Shown: one piece after another, positions 27,218-36,537 of the stretch
Layout of the letters: every line of letters starts with the position of its first letter
Numbering within the stretch: position 1 is the first letter of the stretch
Source: DASXUG01 sp964620425
GTDB taxonomy: Bacteria > Pseudomonadota > Gammaproteobacteria > Burkholderiales > Methylophilaceae
Direction of reading: 5' to 3'
NCBI GenBank assembly: GCA_964620425.1
Contig: CAZUGV010000005.1
Location: 97,800 to 161,799 of the forward strand
DNA length: 64,000 nucleotides
Position numbers and translations under genes: made by a program
The notes under the pieces: generated by a model
Seen by the model: the letters and a program-made list of their open reading frames with translations, nothing else
Database searches by the model: none
What the model was told of the DNA's origin: nothing

Positions 27218-28219
27218 ATGTCCAAAGGCAACAAAAAACTCATAGACCAATTTGGTCGCACCGTAGATTACATTCGTCTTTCAATTACAGACCGATGCGA
27301 CTTTCGTTGCGTGTACTGCATGAGTGAAGACATGACTTTTCTGCCTCGCAACGAAGTATTGAGCCTTGAGGAGTGCGCGCGACTGGTCAGAATATTTGTC
27401 GATTTAGGCGTAAGCAAAGTACGCATTACAGGTGGCGAACCACTGGTGCGCAAAAATGCCATTTGGTTATTTCAAGAAATTGGCAAGCTACAAGACTTAA
27501 AAGAGTTAGTGCTGACTACCAACGGCTCCCAACTCGCGCAACACGCATTAGCTTTAAAACAAGCTGGCGTAAAACGTATCAATATCAGCTTAGATAGTTT
27601 AGACGCAGAAAAATTCAAGCAAATCACCCGCGTGGGCGAACTGAGCAAAGTGCTTGAGGGAATCCAAGCCGCCAAACAAATTGGCTTTGATAATATCAAA
27701 CTCAACACCGTGTTAATGCGTGGCAGTAACGAAGATGAAACGGAACAACTCGTCAACTTTGCCATTGAGCAAGGCATTGATATTTCGTTTATTGAAGAAA
27801 TGCCGCTAGGCGAGATTAACCATTCGCGTGACGAAAGTTATGTCAACAATCAAACCACCCTCGCACGCTTACAACAAAGTTTTTCACTGTTACCAAGCAC
27901 CGCCAGCACAGGCGGCCCAGCAAAATATTGGCAAGTCGCTAACAGCACAACAAAAATTGGCTTTATTTCACCGCATAGCCATAATTTTTGCGAGGCTTGC
28001 AACCGTGTTCGCATCACCTGCAAAGGGGAGCTATATCTATGCTTAGGACAAGAAGATAAAGTTGACTTAATGCCACTGTTAAGAGCGCATCCACTAGATG
28101 ATACCCCGATTATCGCAGCCATACTCAACAGCATGACCATTAAACCCAAAGGTCATGATTTTGATTTAAAACGCGCAGCACCAGCGGTTGTCCGCTTTAT
28201 GTCTCACACAGGCGGTTAG
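27218..28219 (+). CDS. moaA: GTP 3',8-cyclase MoaA
   Basis: A radical-SAM enzyme for the first step of molybdenum cofactor synthesis from GTP. The N-terminal [4Fe-4S] motif is DRCDFRCVYCM (CxxxCxxC), followed by RITGGEPLVR. The second cluster motif is CEACNRVRITCKGELYLC, and the protein ends in the required Gly-Gly. Length is 333 residues. The formate dehydrogenase 5 kb away needs this cofactor. Confidence 0.97.
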   Translation: MSKGNKKLIDQFGRTVDYIRLSITDRCDFRCVYCMSEDMTFLPRNEVLSLEECARLVRIFVDLGVSKVRITGGEPLVRKNAIWLFQEIGKLQDLKELVLTTNGSQLAQHALALKQAGVKRINISLDSLDAEKFKQITRVGELSKVLEGIQAAKQIGFDNIKLNTVLMRGSNEDETEQLVNFAIEQGIDISFIEEMPLGEINHSRDESYVNNQTTLARLQQSFSLLPSTASTGGPAKYWQVANSTTKIGFISPHSHNFCEACNRVRITCKGELYLCLGQEDKVDLMPLLRAHPLDDTPIIAAILNSMTIKPKGHDFDLKRAAPAVVRFMSHTGG

Positions 28220-28247
28220 CTTTTAGGTCGGCCTTAAGCTAGCGGCA

Positions 28248-29537
28248 CTAACTGGCAACACTGAAAACTGATGCCTGCATGCTTTGATTGAGTTTTTCAG
28301 ATTGTTGAGTTTTATAATAAGCGTTTAAAGTGCACACAATTGATTTACCAATTGCCGCTGCCAAATTTACGGGCACTGCATTACCTATTTGCGCATATTG
28401 TGAAGTTAACGAGCCACTAAAACTCCAATCATCTGGAAAGGTTTGAATTCTGGCATACTCTCTCACAGTGAAAGGACGCGTCTCTTCAGGGTGACAGCGT
28501 TCTGTTTGTTTTTGTGCAGGTGCGCAAGTGAGCGTCAAACAGGGTTCATCCCAAGCAATACGCCTAGCCATACCTGTTTTACCGCCACTTAAATGAAATG
28601 AGCCTTTCATATACTCTTTTTGCAATTCAACTGGTAAATCGCGCCAATATCCACCTTGCGGGATCAAGTCCATAATCTCACGCTTTGCTTTAGGATAGGC
28701 CTGACCATCAGATGCAGGAACATCTGTAGAAAATAATCGCCCTTTTTTTAACGCATCTTTAACCGTGTAAATCTCTTTACTCGCTTGGGGAAATTGAAAA
28801 CTTAACCCCGCTCCGCGCTTCAGCCCCACAATAAAAACACGCTCTCTTTTTTGCGGCACTTTGTAGAAAATGGCTTTCAATAGACGAGGTGGAATCACAT
28901 CGTAACCTAACTCATCTAACACAGAAATCATGCCAGCAATTGTTTTGCCGCCTTCATGCTGAAGCAAGCCTCTAACATTCTCACCCACACAGATGAGAGG
29001 TTGTACCTCTTTTACCGCACGCGCAAACTCGAAAAACAACGTACCTCTGGCATCTTCAAAACCCAAGCGCTTGCCCGCAAATGAAAATGCTTGGCATGGA
29101 AAACCTCCAGTCAGAACATCGACTTTGGATTGATAAGCAGTAAAATCAATAGATGCAACATCACCTTCTACCACATTCCAATTGGGGCGATTTAATCGTA
29201 AAGTAGCGCAAGCATTTTTATCTATTTCAGAAAGTAATACATTTTTTAATCCAGCTTGCTCCAAACCTAATGCCAACCCCCCAGCGCCAGCAAATAGCTC
29301 TATGGAGGTATAATTTTTAAGTGGTGGCTCTTCTTGTTGAACTTCATGCGCATGCGCGTCATTGAACATAAAACCAAGCTGCTTAAACTGCATTAAATCT
29401 TTCGCCTGATAAACACGATAGTTATTGATTGGATGCCTAATTGAAGTCAACTTTCCTGACTTATCCCATCGCCTAAGGGTTTCTTTGGTTGTTCCTAACA
29501 TATCAGCGACTTCTGACAGCGCGTATAACTCATTCAT
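28248..29537 (-). CDS. DNA (cytosine-5) methyltransferase with N-terminal MerR-type HTH
   Basis: A type II modification enzyme. Residues 1-55 form a MerR-like winged helix (LYALSEVADMLGTTKETLRRWDKSGKL). From about 78 the C5 methylase motifs follow: I (ELFAGAGGLALGLEQAG), IV (GGFPCQAFSFAGKR, catalytic Cys), VI (ENVRGL), VIII (QKRERVFIVG) and X (YAQIGNAVPVNLA). Recognition specificity cannot be read. The fused HTH likely represses its own divergent promoter. It is divergent from the restriction endonuclease gene and interrupts the Mo-cofactor cluster. Confidence 0.93.
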   Translation of the reverse strand: MNELYALSEVADMLGTTKETLRRWDKSGKLTSIRHPINNYRVYQAKDLMQFKQLGFMFNDAHAHEVQQEEPPLKNYTSIELFAGAGGLALGLEQAGLKNVLLSEIDKNACATLRLNRPNWNVVEGDVASIDFTAYQSKVDVLTGGFPCQAFSFAGKRLGFEDARGTLFFEFARAVKEVQPLICVGENVRGLLQHEGGKTIAGMISVLDELGYDVIPPRLLKAIFYKVPQKRERVFIVGLKRGAGLSFQFPQASKEIYTVKDALKKGRLFSTDVPASDGQAYPKAKREIMDLIPQGGYWRDLPVELQKEYMKGSFHLSGGKTGMARRIAWDEPCLTLTCAPAQKQTERCHPEETRPFTVREYARIQTFPDDWSFSGSLTSQYAQIGNAVPVNLAAAIGKSIVCTLNAYYKTQQSEKLNQSMQASVFSVAS

Positions 29538-29541
29538 ATAG

Positions 29542-29571
29542 TAACCATGTATAAGGTTGTTGTTATGGTTA
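29542..29571. promoter_or_regulatory. Inverted repeat, candidate operator of the methyltransferase HTH
   Basis: TAACCAT (29,542-29,548) and ATGGTTA (29,565-29,571) are perfect inverted arms 16 bp apart; a nested AACC...GGTT dyad also exists. The site lies five bases upstream of the methyltransferase start codon in the 115-bp gap to the divergent endonuclease gene, ideal for autoregulation by the MerR-type domain. Confidence 0.6.
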
Positions 29572-29652
29572 TTTTATATGATTTTGTTTACTTTTGAATG
29601 GTTAATTTTGTGACAGAATAAGCCCTATCAGAAAGCGATAAGAAAGCCACCA

Positions 29653-30402
29653 ATGACAGAACAAGAAAAATTAGACATTATTGAAAAAGTAAAAATTTGG
29701 TTCAGAACTGTCATTATCCCCAACCATTTAAAAAATACCAAAAAACTGAGCGACCCCTCTGAATTTGATATAAATCCGTTCTTAGTACCATATATTGCGG
29801 CTTATTTAACGGGTGAGCTTACCCCAGAATCGGTTGCTAAAGCCTTGTTGTATCCACGCGTTCTAGGTTCGTCCATCACCACTTCGTTTGGGCAAAACAT
29901 GCAAACATTCATCTCTAATGTTTTAGACTCCTACGGCTCAATGGTGCAAGGCATTGATCTTGAATTTATCGACGCTACAGATGGACGACGCAAATATTGC
30001 CAAGCCAAATTAGGACCCAATACTATCAACAAAGATGATGTTGAAACCATACACAATCACTTTAGAACTGCTAGAAATCTAGGTAAAACCAACAACCTGC
30101 CGGTACAACAGCATGATTTCGTCATTGCAATTCTCTATGGCGAGGCTGGACAAGAAAGTAATCACTACAAAAAACTAAGAGATACTTACGATTACACTTT
30201 ACACATCGGGCAAGATTTTTGGCATCGTCTAACAGGCGATGCCAACTTTTACAACGAACTCAAAAACGCAATTGCAGAAGTCGCTGCTGAAGCAAAAGGG
30301 GCAGATGTCATCAACGAAGTGATTGAAACATTGGCGAAAACACCTGAAGTGCAAAAGCTGGCAGGAAACTCATTGCAAAAGTCACCTAAAGCCAGTCTAT
30401 GA
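29653..30402 (+). CDS. Type II restriction endonuclease, PmeII/EcoO109I-like
   Basis: A 249-residue protein divergent from the cytosine methyltransferase. Features shared with the EcoO109I/PmeII group: INPFLVPYIAAYL, YPRVLGSSITTSFG, the catalytic region GIDLEFIDATDGRRKYCQAK (D...QxK form of PD-(D/E)XK) and HIGQDFWHRLTGD. The family assignment is from memory and the recognition site is not predicted. The stop overlaps the mobA start (ATGA), so the endonuclease is translationally joined to a housekeeping gene. Confidence 0.78.
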   Translation: MTEQEKLDIIEKVKIWFRTVIIPNHLKNTKKLSDPSEFDINPFLVPYIAAYLTGELTPESVAKALLYPRVLGSSITTSFGQNMQTFISNVLDSYGSMVQGIDLEFIDATDGRRKYCQAKLGPNTINKDDVETIHNHFRTARNLGKTNNLPVQQHDFVIAILYGEAGQESNHYKKLRDTYDYTLHIGQDFWHRLTGDANFYNELKNAIAEVAAEAKGADVINEVIETLAKTPEVQKLAGNSLQKSPKASL

Positions 30403-30992
30403 GAGAGAAAATCAGTAGCATTATCCTCGCAGGCGGTCGCGCCACGCGCATGGGTGGGGTGGATAAGGGTTTAGTGTTATTACAAAATACGCCGCTTGTT
30501 GCGCATGTGATTGCGCGCATAAACCCACAAGTGGAAGAAATTTTTGTGAATGCGAACCGCGAAATCACACAATATCAGACATTTAACTTGCCAGTTTTCC
30601 AAGATGAGCAACCTGATTTTATCGGTCCACTTGCAGGTTTCTATTTGGGTTTACAGCACGCGAAACATGAGTATTTACTCACTACGCCTTGTGACTCACC
30701 GCTATTACCCCTAGATTTAGCAACGCGTTTAATGCAAGCGCTAATCACGCAGAATGCGCAAATAGCTGTCGCCACGAGTGATGGTGATGCTCACCCCGTG
30801 TTTTGTTTGTGCAAAAAAGAAGTGTTGCCTAGCTTGCAAGCTTATATCGCCCAAGATGGGCGTAAGGTAAGCGCTTGGCAAAAGAGCCTACGTTATATTG
30901 AGGTGGATTTTAGTGACTGTAGCGATGCCTTTGTCAATTTGAATACTTTTGAAGATTTGGCGGCTTTAGCATTAAAATTGCAGGATGCATAA
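30399..30992 (+). CDS. mobA: Molybdenum cofactor guanylyltransferase
   Basis: MobA attaches GMP to molybdopterin, giving the MGD cofactor that FdsA uses. The GTP-binding start ISSIILAGGRATRMGGVDKG, PLAGFYLGLQ, and TPCDSPLLP are present in 197 residues. It overlaps the upstream endonuclease gene by four bases and mobB by eight, and heads mobA-mobB-moeA. Confidence 0.95.
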   Translation: MREKISSIILAGGRATRMGGVDKGLVLLQNTPLVAHVIARINPQVEEIFVNANREITQYQTFNLPVFQDEQPDFIGPLAGFYLGLQHAKHEYLLTTPCDSPLLPLDLATRLMQALITQNAQIAVATSDGDAHPVFCLCKKEVLPSLQAYIAQDGRKVSAWQKSLRYIEVDFSDCSDAFVNLNTFEDLAALALKLQDA

Positions 30993-31536
30993 TCCAACTC
31001 AATCCGCCATCCCCGTTATAGGCATTTGTGCTGCGGGGAGTAACGCAGGCAAAACCACGCTCATTACGCAGCTGATTCCTGAGTTGGCAGCGCGTGGGGT
31101 GCGTGTTTCAGTCATCAAACACGCGCATCATAAGTTTGATATAGACCACCCAGGCAAAGATAGCTACAACATTCGAGAAGCGGGCGCTGTGCAGACGCTA
31201 GTCGCTTCGAGCAAACGGATTGCGTTGATGACTGAGTTATCGCGTGTTGATGGTAATTCAGATGAACTCAATCTTGCAGACTTGATTAGCCAAATTAACC
31301 CGAATTATGCTGATTTGATTTTAGTGGAAGGCTTTAAGCTGGCGAATATTCCAAAAATTGAAGTGCACAGACCCAGCCTAAATATGCCATTGTTAGCACT
31401 CACTACGACAGAAACTATTGCTATTGCAAGTGATGAGGAAATTAAATGTCACTTGCCAGTTTTAAACCTAAACAAAATCGCCGAAATCGCGAACTTTATC
31501 ATTCACCACATTCACACCCGAGCGAATCATGTCTAA
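30985..31536 (+). CDS. mobB: Molybdopterin-guanine dinucleotide biosynthesis adapter MobB
   Basis: A 183-residue P-loop GTPase. The Walker A is GSNAGKTT, and VIKHAHHKFDIDHPGKDSY and ILVEGFKLANIPKIEV are the family's other conserved segments. MobB assists MobA. It overlaps mobA and moeA by eight bases each. Confidence 0.94.
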   Translation: MHNPTQSAIPVIGICAAGSNAGKTTLITQLIPELAARGVRVSVIKHAHHKFDIDHPGKDSYNIREAGAVQTLVASSKRIALMTELSRVDGNSDELNLADLISQINPNYADLILVEGFKLANIPKIEVHRPSLNMPLLALTTTETIAIASDEEIKCHLPVLNLNKIAEIANFIIHHIHTRANHV

Positions 31537-32809
31537 AAAAGCACTTGCCGACCTTATCCACAACCCAAGCTGTATGGATGATTACGACCCAAACTCCATG
31601 CCAGTCCCACAAGCAAAAGCCCTAATCCGCGAGTTTTTAACGCCCGTTACTGCCATCGAAAGTTTAGCGCTAAGAAGTACGCTGGGCAGAGTGCTAGCCG
31701 CAGATATTATCTCGCCATGCAATGTACCCAACCACAACAACTCCGCCATGGATGGTTACGCTTATAACGCGGATGACGCATCCGCAGAGGGCGAAACAAC
31801 GCTCAAGATTATCGGCACGGCGTTTGCGGGCAAACCATTTTCTAGCATGGTCAACAAAGGTGAATGTGTACGCATTATGACGGGTGCGGTTTTGCCACAA
31901 GGTGCAGATACCGTCATCATGCAAGAACGCGTGCAAGTGAGTGGAGACTCACTTCAGTTTAGCAATCCACCCGCGCGGGCGATGAACGTACGTTACGCTG
32001 GCGAAGATTTAAAACAAGGGCAAACCGTATTGCCTATTGGTCACATTATGCGTCCAGCCGATTTGGGCATGGTTGCCTCCCTTGGCATTGGTGAAATTAA
32101 AGTGTTTCGTAAATTGCGCGTGGCTTTTTTCTCAACGGGGGATGAGTTAATCAGCGTTGGTCAAACACTGCAAGAAGGTCAGATTTACGATAGCAATCGC
32201 TACACTTTATTTGGCATGCTGACACGCCTAGGCGTGGATGTGATGGATATGGGCGTCGTAGGCGATGACCCAAAACTACTGGAAACAGCGCTTATCAACG
32301 CAGCGACAAGCGCCGATGTGGTGATTACCAGCGGCGGCGTGTCAGTAGGCGAGGCCGACTTTATGAAGCAGCTGCTTGAAAAGCACGGTCAAGTATTATT
32401 CTGGAAAATTGCCATGAAGCCTGGCCGTCCGCTCGCCTATGGCAAAGTTGGGAATGCGCACTACTTCGGCTTACCTGGCAACCCAGTTGCTACGATGGTA
32501 ACGTTTTATCAATTCGTGCGTGAGGCCTTACTTGTTCTCATGGGGCAAGCCAACCCGCCAGAGCAACCACTACTAAAAGCCATTTGTACTGAACCCATCA
32601 AAAAAATGGCTGGGCGTACCGAGTTTCAGCGTGGATTATTGTTTATTGACCAAGACGGTGAGTGGAAAGTCAAACCAACAGGGAATCAAGGCTCAGGGAT
32701 TTTGCGCTCCATGAGTGAAGCTAACTGCTTTATTGTGCTTGCAGAGGATGCAGGCAATTTCGCGGCAGGCGTGCAAGTGCATGTGCAATTACTTGAAGGC
32801 ATTGTTTAG
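31529..32809 (+). CDS. moeA: Molybdopterin molybdenumtransferase MoeA
   Basis: MoeA inserts molybdate into adenylated molybdopterin. The 426-residue protein carries PNHNNSAMDGYAYNADD, MTGAVLPQGADTVIMQE, the MoaB/Mog-like fold with DSNRYTL, VITSGGVSVGEADFMK, and PGRPLAYG...FGLPGNPVA. The gene ends the molybdenum cofactor operon. Confidence 0.96.
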   Translation: MSKKALADLIHNPSCMDDYDPNSMPVPQAKALIREFLTPVTAIESLALRSTLGRVLAADIISPCNVPNHNNSAMDGYAYNADDASAEGETTLKIIGTAFAGKPFSSMVNKGECVRIMTGAVLPQGADTVIMQERVQVSGDSLQFSNPPARAMNVRYAGEDLKQGQTVLPIGHIMRPADLGMVASLGIGEIKVFRKLRVAFFSTGDELISVGQTLQEGQIYDSNRYTLFGMLTRLGVDVMDMGVVGDDPKLLETALINAATSADVVITSGGVSVGEADFMKQLLEKHGQVLFWKIAMKPGRPLAYGKVGNAHYFGLPGNPVATMVTFYQFVREALLVLMGQANPPEQPLLKAICTEPIKKMAGRTEFQRGLLFIDQDGEWKVKPTGNQGSGILRSMSEANCFIVLAEDAGNFAAGVQVHVQLLEGIV

Positions 32810-33110
32810 CAATTTCACCAGACCGTTATATTTCTCATTTAAGCCTCTAAAGAATCAAGCACAATTGTCGATACAGACTTAATCGTAGAGAGGCTGAATT
32901 CATGATTTAACCTCCTGTCTGCTTATGCCCAAAGCAACATGGCATAGGCTTTGGGCCTAAACACCGCCTCCCGTTACACACTAGCAAGAAATCCAAAAAG
33001 TTGATTTCTACACGTTTAAAATGCGTGTGAATGGCCTTTGTTGAAACATTGAAACAGAGCCCCACTCATTTAAGAATATTAATAAATTGAGATATAAGAG
33101 AGTCGAACAG
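32810..33110 (+). other. Intergenic region with competing inverted repeats
   Basis: This 301-bp gap before the diguanylate cyclase gene has no gene. It contains AGCCTCT (32,842) pairing with AGAGGCT (32,889), and two overlapping alternatives: TATGCC (32,924) with GGCATA (32,941), and CCCAAAGC (32,928) with GCTTTGGG (32,948). The left arms share two bases, so the two hairpins compete. It does not match the c-di-GMP riboswitch consensus as I know it. Confidence 0.4.
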
Positions 33111-34145
33111 ATGAAATATGATCATAGTGTAGAAAAAAGTACCGAATATTTACGGCAAGCTATTCAACGCATGACCAAGCAAAAAGCAGCGTTACACCCC
33201 ATTAGCTATGCAATTTGGTATGACTACGTATCTGGTGACAATGCAGCGCTTAATAGTGAAATCGACCAATTAATTGCTAAATACACCGCACTAGACGAAG
33301 ACTCCACAGCAAATGTTTTTCGTAAACACATTGCAGAGGTGGATGAAGATACGGCTAAACGCATTACCAGCGGCTTTCAAAAAGTCATGTCTGACATATC
33401 CAAATCAGCTTCAAAAGCAGGCACGGATGCAGAAAAATTTGGATCCGCGCTAGATTTGTGGGCAGGCGGCATGAGCCAAGAGGAGCGCGAAAATAACTCA
33501 AATCTCAACAGCTTATTTGAAGAAACACGCAATATAAAAGGCTCTATAGGCTCGCTAAAATCTCAGCTAGAAGAAAGTACCCGAGAAATTGAAGCGCTTA
33601 AAAATGAAATCAAAAAAGCCAAAGAAGAAGCCTTATCCGACGGCTTAACAGGTCTGATCAATCGTCGTGGCTTCGATATAGCGCTTGCCGCTTGTATCAC
33701 AGAAATCAAAGCACAAGGCCCGAGTTTACTGATTGCGGACATTGATTTCTTTAAACGCATTAACGATACCTATGGCCACTTGTTTGGTGACAAGGTGATT
33801 CAAGCGGTATCTCAAATCTTGAAAGCACACGCAAAAGACACACAAACGGCGGCACGTTATGGTGGCGAAGAGTTTGTACTTCTGCTCCCTGAAACATCAC
33901 TCGAAGAGGCGCAACGTATTGCCGATAAAATTCGTGTGACCGTTGAAAAAATCAACATTAAAAACAGTGTTAAAAATGAAAGCATTGGCAACATTACCAT
34001 TTCATTAGGCGTGGCCAGCTACACTCAAGGGGAATCCATGACAGAATTCGTTGCACGTGCCGATAGTGCACTGTATCAATCAAAACATGCTGGACGCAAT
34101 CGCGTTTCCATCGCTCCAGCCAAAAAAGTGAGTATGGCAGCATAG
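33111..34145 (+). CDS. Diguanylate cyclase (GGDEF domain)
   Basis: A 344-residue soluble protein. The N-terminal half is helical with a coiled coil (about 140-180, SLKSQLEESTREIEALKNEI). The C-terminal GGDEF domain has DGLTGLINRRGFD, DIDFFKRINDTYGHLFGD and the catalytic RYGGEEF. The RxxD inhibitory site is replaced by KDTQ, so product inhibition is probably lost. No transmembrane segment is seen, so the signal it senses is internal or partner-given. ATG 33111 preferred over an upstream TTG. Confidence 0.92.
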   Translation: MKYDHSVEKSTEYLRQAIQRMTKQKAALHPISYAIWYDYVSGDNAALNSEIDQLIAKYTALDEDSTANVFRKHIAEVDEDTAKRITSGFQKVMSDISKSASKAGTDAEKFGSALDLWAGGMSQEERENNSNLNSLFEETRNIKGSIGSLKSQLEESTREIEALKNEIKKAKEEALSDGLTGLINRRGFDIALAACITEIKAQGPSLLIADIDFFKRINDTYGHLFGDKVIQAVSQILKAHAKDTQTAARYGGEEFVLLLPETSLEEAQRIADKIRVTVEKINIKNSVKNESIGNITISLGVASYTQGESMTEFVARADSALYQSKHAGRNRVSIAPAKKVSMAA

Positions 34146-34154
34146 CAGCCGCTG

Positions 34155-34538
34155 TTAATCCATCCTAAAATTAAACTCCACTCCATTCCCTGCAGGGTCT
34201 CTAAAAAAGATTTGCTGGGTTTGCGTGGTGGCAATTTCACGGGTGGTAAACTGAATGCCTAGCTGGCTAAGATGTTTTACCGTAGCTTCATATTCCGTGC
34301 AGGTAAACGCCACATGGTCAAACGTTGTCAGTTGCTCAGTTGAGCGCACTTCCTCTGGGTAAGTTTCAGATAAATGTAAGACATCTTTCTCGCCCGCATA
34401 TAGCCAATAACCAAAACTGCGCAAGGCTGGACGCTCGCCTAATCGCAAACCCACCACCTCGCAATAAAACGTCTTTAACTCCTCCATCAGCGAACGCGGG
34501 CAACGTATGTTGTAATGATTAAAGCCTAAATTTGCCAT
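34155..34538 (-). CDS. VOC/glyoxalase-family protein
   Basis: A 127-residue vicinal-oxygen-chelate protein: NHYNIRCPRSLMEELKTFYCEVVGL, LHLSE, FDHVAFTCTEYEATV and the terminal FFRDPAGNGVEFNF. These supply the usual metal ligands (His, His, Glu). Substrate unknown; it could be a glyoxalase, dioxygenase or resistance-type fold. ATG 34538 is spaced well from GAGGTG. Confidence 0.85.
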   Translation of the reverse strand: MANLGFNHYNIRCPRSLMEELKTFYCEVVGLRLGERPALRSFGYWLYAGEKDVLHLSETYPEEVRSTEQLTTFDHVAFTCTEYEATVKHLSQLGIQFTTREIATTQTQQIFFRDPAGNGVEFNFRMD

Positions 34539-34575
34539 ATTCAACACCTCAAGATTATTTCAACCTATTGTAAAT

Positions 34576-34602
34576 AAAAAAGCCGTCAAATGACGGCTTT
34601 TT
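34576..34602 (-). terminator. Intrinsic terminator after the TonB receptor gene
   Basis: AAAAAGCCGTC and GACGGCTTTTT pair around AAAT. It lies just downstream of the leftward receptor stop (34,624); the hairpin is symmetrical, with T-runs on both strands. Confidence 0.88.
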
Positions 34603-34623
34603 AAACTATCGTTCACTCGTAGA

Positions 34624-36537
34624 CTAGAAACGATACGCGGCGTTCAAGCCAACTAAATAATTTCGACCTGCGGCTGGTTCAAAAAAGCGTGAGTTACTAT
34701 CATTCACACGCACAGAACCAATGTAATCACGATCAAAAATATTCTCAACGCGTACATACTCACTGAAGCGCCATTGGTTAATTTCTTGGTTAAAGCCAGC
34801 GCGGATATTGAAAATGGTGTATGAAGGGGCAGAATCCGTATTTGCATCATTCACGTAAACCTTGCTGTTATAGCGCCCCTCAAAAGCCGTACTAAAACCA
34901 ACACTTGGTGCTTTCCACGCCACTTCACCATAGACTTGCTCGCGGTAAGTTCCTGGAATTATATTGCCAGCGCTAATCGTTCCATTTGCGCTTGTAAATG
35001 AAGAGTCAAACTTCGCATCTAAATAGGTATATGCGCCATACAAGTTCACATTGTGTGGTAGCTGAGAATCGACAGAAAACTCAACGCCTTGGCGATAAGT
35101 GTCATTCGCATTGGTGTAAATTGCACGGTTTGCTACATCAACACTAGAGATAACCAACTCATCTTTCGTATCAGTTCTAAACACAGTGGCATTTAAACGC
35201 GTGTTGTCATTTAAAAACGCCTTTGCCCCAATTTCGTAATTTTTACTTTGACTGGGTTTGAGTGACAAATTGGGCTTGCTGTTGTTGATTGCAGCTCCGT
35301 TAGTGGTGTAAGCCGCCTCAATAAACGTAGGTGTTTCAAAACCTTCACCATAGTTTGCATAAAGATTTAACGCCGGATTCACTTTCCAAGTTGCACCAAT
35401 CACTGGCGTTGTTTTGTCGTAGGTTACGCTTCCGCTATTGTCACCGTTGCTGCCTGTACCTGTTAAGAACTTATCTTTAACAGTTAAAGTTACACGTGTG
35501 TTCCTTAAGCCTGCATGCACGTCGACATTATCTAAAAGCGATAGTTTAGCTTGAACATATTGGTCAAAGTTGCGTGAGATATTCCCCTCATCTCGATTTA
35601 GCGTATTTGAAGGATTACCACCTGTCAGGACATTTGTATCTAACCTGGCATCTTTTGATTGCCCATAATTCAAACCAAAACTAACCAAATAAGGTTTTGC
35701 AAATACAAAACCCTTATTATCCCAACGCACATCTGCACCATAAAAATCACGAGCAATTTGACTAGCACGAGCGTTAATTGCTTGATTCGGATTACCTCTG
35801 CCCGCGTTAGTCGCCAAAATTTGTAAATTATCTCGCGTGCCGATATAAGTCATTAAATTCAATGAATTACTTTCATCAAAAGCATGTTCCAAATTGAAAC
35901 CAACTTGCGTATGACTGCGCTCAACACGTGTATTAGCCCTTGTCACAGCAGATACCACACTTTTAGGCGAAGTAAATGCAGATGGCTCACCTGGATTCGC
36001 ACGACTTAATCCACTCGGGTCTTGCGCAGATTGATCAAACCAGTTAATTAGGGTGGTCAATTTAGTACTATCGCTAAAGTTAAATTTCAACTTTGCCGTG
36101 GCTTGTTGTTTACTACTCGCACTGCGGTCGCGATAACCATCGCTGTCAAAATTAGACACATTGAGTTGATACTCAAACTTACCTTCTGTGCCACCTGCAT
36201 TTAAAATTTGGCGTTTTGTGGCATAGCTACCAAACATGACAGAACCACCCACCTCGGTGGTTTTTGGCGCATCTTCCGTAAGCATTTGAATCACGCCGCC
36301 TGATGAGTTGCCGTAAAGGGATGAAAAAGGTCCGCGCATCACTTCTATGCTTTTAATCATCGACAAATCTACAATCCCAGGTTGCCCTTGACCATCGGGC
36401 ATGGTGAGTGGAATGCCATCGACATACAGCCGAATACCACGCACACCAAAGCTTGAACGTGAGCCAAAACCACGGGAAGAAATTTGCGGGTCTTGCGCTT
36501 GCTGGGTACGGTTTTGTGCCGTAAGCCCTGGCACGCG
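34624..36537 (-). pseudogene. TonB-dependent receptor, 3' part, cut off by a transposon
   Basis: This is the C-terminal 90% of an outer-membrane TonB-dependent receptor. It starts within the plug (VPGLTAQNRTQQAQDPQISS, then RGFGSRSSFGVRGIRLY), continues through the barrel (NPALNLYANYGEGFETPTF, YEIGAKAFLNDNTRLNATVF) and ends with the outer-membrane signature LVGLNAAYRF. The N-terminal signal, TonB box and first plug segment lie 14.3 kb away at 50,872-51,077. Joining them across the 5-bp duplication gives one frame of 704 codons. As it stands this part has no signal peptide and should be non-functional. Substrate unknown; the PQQ-enzyme neighbours suggest a metal or lanthanide chelate, which is speculation. 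Confidence 0.93.
36533..36537. repeat. Left 5-bp target-site duplication (ACGCG)
   Basis: ACGCG here and at 50,872-50,876 flank the element; flanking receptor sequence is continuous if one copy is removed. IS21-family insertions make duplications of 4-8 bp. Confidence 0.85.

Noticed and set aside
32810..33110. c-di-GMP-I riboswitch before the GGDEF gene
   Set aside because: The conserved loop sequences of that class are not present; only unassigned hairpins are seen.
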